Source: Cobetia amphilecti
GTDB lineage: Bacteria > Pseudomonadota > Gammaproteobacteria > Pseudomonadales > Halomonadaceae
DNA length: 64,000 bases
Direction: 5' to 3'
Assembly (NCBI RefSeq): GCF_020217465.1
Contig: NZ_CP084115.1
Location: forward strand, 3,224,001 to 3,288,000
Below, piece after piece: positions 62,975 to 64,000 of this stretch. Position 1 is the first letter of the stretch. The number at the start of each line of letters is the position of its first letter. The notes beneath the pieces were generated by a model. It did no database searches, had not been told where the DNA came from, and saw nothing but the letters and a program-made list of their open reading frames with translations. A program made the translations under genes and the position numbers.

Positions 62975-64000
62975 ATTCCGCACCCTCACCACGCCCACAG
63001 ACAGAGGCAAAACGCAGTATCAGCCTCTATCGGCGCCTGCTGAGCTGGCTGCTGCTGCCTCTGCTGGCGCTGGGCACGCTATTGCTGGTGCAGGCCTTCC
63101 TGTCGGCGCGTGAGGCAGCGGACCGCGCCTACGACCGGCTGCTGGAGGCCTCGCTGGTCACCATCGCGGAGCAGGTCAAATGGCAGGACGGCCAGCTGTG
63201 GCTCGACCTGCCGCCCGCCGCCCTCGAGATGCTGGCTACCGACGCCCAGGAACGCGTCTTCTACAGCCTGGTGGATGCCGATGGCGAGCAGGTCACCGGC
63301 AATACCCACCTGCCGGATGCCAATCGCGCCGCCAATGGTCGCCTGGCCCCGCAGGAATCACTCGGACGCAGCGGCGAGCTGTCGTTTCGCGATATCGCCT
63401 GGCAGGGACAGGCACTGCGGCTGGGCAGCCTCGATACCCGCTTGGGCGGCTGGGGCGATGACCCACGCCACGGCCAGCGTTACAGCATTCGCGTCGCCCA
63501 TACCCGCGAGGGGCGAGACACCCTGACGCGTGAGCTGTTCAGTGGCTCGCTGGTGCGTCTGGCGGGCATGGCCACGCTGGCACTGCTGGTGGTGCTGATC
63601 GGCGTCCGGCTGGCGCTGTCGCCGCTGACCCGCCTGCGCCGCGCCATTCGCGAACGCGACTCGCGCAGTCTGGCGCCGCTCAACCTGCCCCTGCCGCGCG
63701 AGCTCGAGGAGCTCAAGCACACCATCAATGACCTGCTGGCGCGCATGCGCCGCGTGCGCGCCAACCAGGAGCGCTTCATCGGTGATGCCTCGCACCAGCT
63801 GCGCACCCCGCTGGCGGGACTCTCCGCTCACGCCGAGCTGGCACTGCGCCAGCAGGACCCCAGCGCCTGGCATGCCGCGCTGGGCCAGATGCAGGCCACC
63901 GCCAGCCATACCGCCCATCTGGCCAATCAGCTGCTGTCGCTGACACGCCTCAACAACCCGGAGGTGCAGCCGCCGCGCGTGCCGCTGGAGCTGTCAGCGC
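62971..64000 (+). CDS. Sensor histidine kinase, C-terminus beyond window
   Basis: 343 residues are visible, open to the window edge, so the ATPase domain is missing. The proposed start is the TTG at 62971, overlapping the regulator stop (TTGA); a later start cannot be excluded. A membrane helix at about residues 26-46 (LLSWLLLPLLALGTLLLVQAF), a periplasmic domain with the 2CSK-type VFYSLVDADGEQVTGN, a second helix near 195-215 (LAGMATLALLVVLIGVRLAL), HAMP, and the HisKA box QERFIGDASHQLRTPLAGL with His275. This architecture is that of the TctE/QseC kinase group. Signal unknown. Confidence 0.9.
   Translation, partial: MNSAPSPRPQTEAKRSISLYRRLLSWLLLPLLALGTLLLVQAFLSAREAADRAYDRLLEASLVTIAEQVKWQDGQLWLDLPPAALEMLATDAQERVFYSLVDADGEQVTGNTHLPDANRAANGRLAPQESLGRSGELSFRDIAWQGQALRLGSLDTRLGGWGDDPRHGQRYSIRVAHTREGRDTLTRELFSGSLVRLAGMATLALLVVLIGVRLALSPLTRLRRAIRERDSRSLAPLNLPLPRELEELKHTINDLLARMRRVRANQERFIGDASHQLRTPLAGLSAHAELALRQQDPSAWHAALGQMQATASHTAHLANQLLSLTRLNNPEVQPPRVPLELSA

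Overview
The window is 64 kb of high-GC, gene-dense chromosome from a gammaproteobacterium, most likely a Halomonadaceae member (Halomonas/Cobetia type). This is inferred from gene order and from the ectoine-degradation genes at the left edge; no 16S rRNA or other decisive marker is present. I see no tRNA or rRNA gene, transposase, phage gene, integrase, CRISPR array or recognisable defence system. Almost everything is core chromosome. The one clear RNA gene is the small SRP (4.5S) RNA.

Layout. 1-6.1 kb, minus strand: a compatible-solute (ectoine/hydroxyectoine) breakdown operon reading doeC, doeD, eutB-like, eutC-like, then a HAD hydrolase cut by the window edge. 6.3-9.4 kb: a hemerythrin-like protein, rarA and lolA. 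9.5-19.2 kb: ftsK, aat, the leucyltransferase bpt, infA, clpA and clpS, the usual gammaproteobacterial neighbourhood of replication, division and N-end-rule proteolysis. 19.7-27.8 kb: icd, then rluE-nudJ-mnmA-hflD-purB and a ribosomal oxygenase plus GNAT pair. 28-35.3 kb: an unrecognised protein behind a palindromic operator, aceA, a SlyB-like lipoprotein, an LpxR-type outer-membrane protein, a small membrane protein, a SlyD-type FKBP and a DUF3047 protein. 35.3-41.4 kb: a ynj-like cluster (CDP-alcohol phosphotransferase, two-domain ABC permease, binding protein) with no ATPase gene, next to a VTT-FAD oxidoreductase fusion. 41.6-48.7 kb: a periplasmic MsrA, a divergent MFS/LysR pair, an NlpC/P60 lipoprotein and a large DUF1266-like repeat protein. 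48.9-53.9 kb: a tetR-MFP-RND efflux operon with a clear palindromic operator. 54.3-60.2 kb: ycgN-ycgL-rnd and recR-ybaB-dnaX, followed upstream by ffs. 60.8-64 kb: an AbrB-family membrane protein and a two-component pair whose kinase runs off the right edge.

How the genes work together. icd and aceA sit about 8 kb apart and control the TCA/glyoxylate branch; the sequence around the predicted AceK-regulated serine of Icd is conserved. aat and bpt add Leu/Phe to destabilising N-termini, ClpS recognises these, and ClpAP degrades the proteins, so one N-degron pathway is encoded within about 5 kb. The doe/eut genes convert ectoine-derived diaminobutyrate towards aspartate.

The most unusual structural theme is the number of short degenerate tandem repeats (units of 9-24 bp, 2-6 copies). 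They occur in intergenic DNA (16.3, 19.5, 30.6, 31.5, 45.0, 53.9, 54.2 and 56.7 kb) and in-frame within linkers of FtsK, DnaX, the EutC-like protein, the AbrB-family protein and the response regulator. Other points worth a second look are the tetR promoter whose spacer is filled by the operator, the ATPase-less ABC cluster, an intrinsic terminator almost touching the ynjB ribosome-binding site, the unrecognised gene at 28.1 kb, and the DUF1266-like protein with three repeat units. I did not find a convincing entirely new system.
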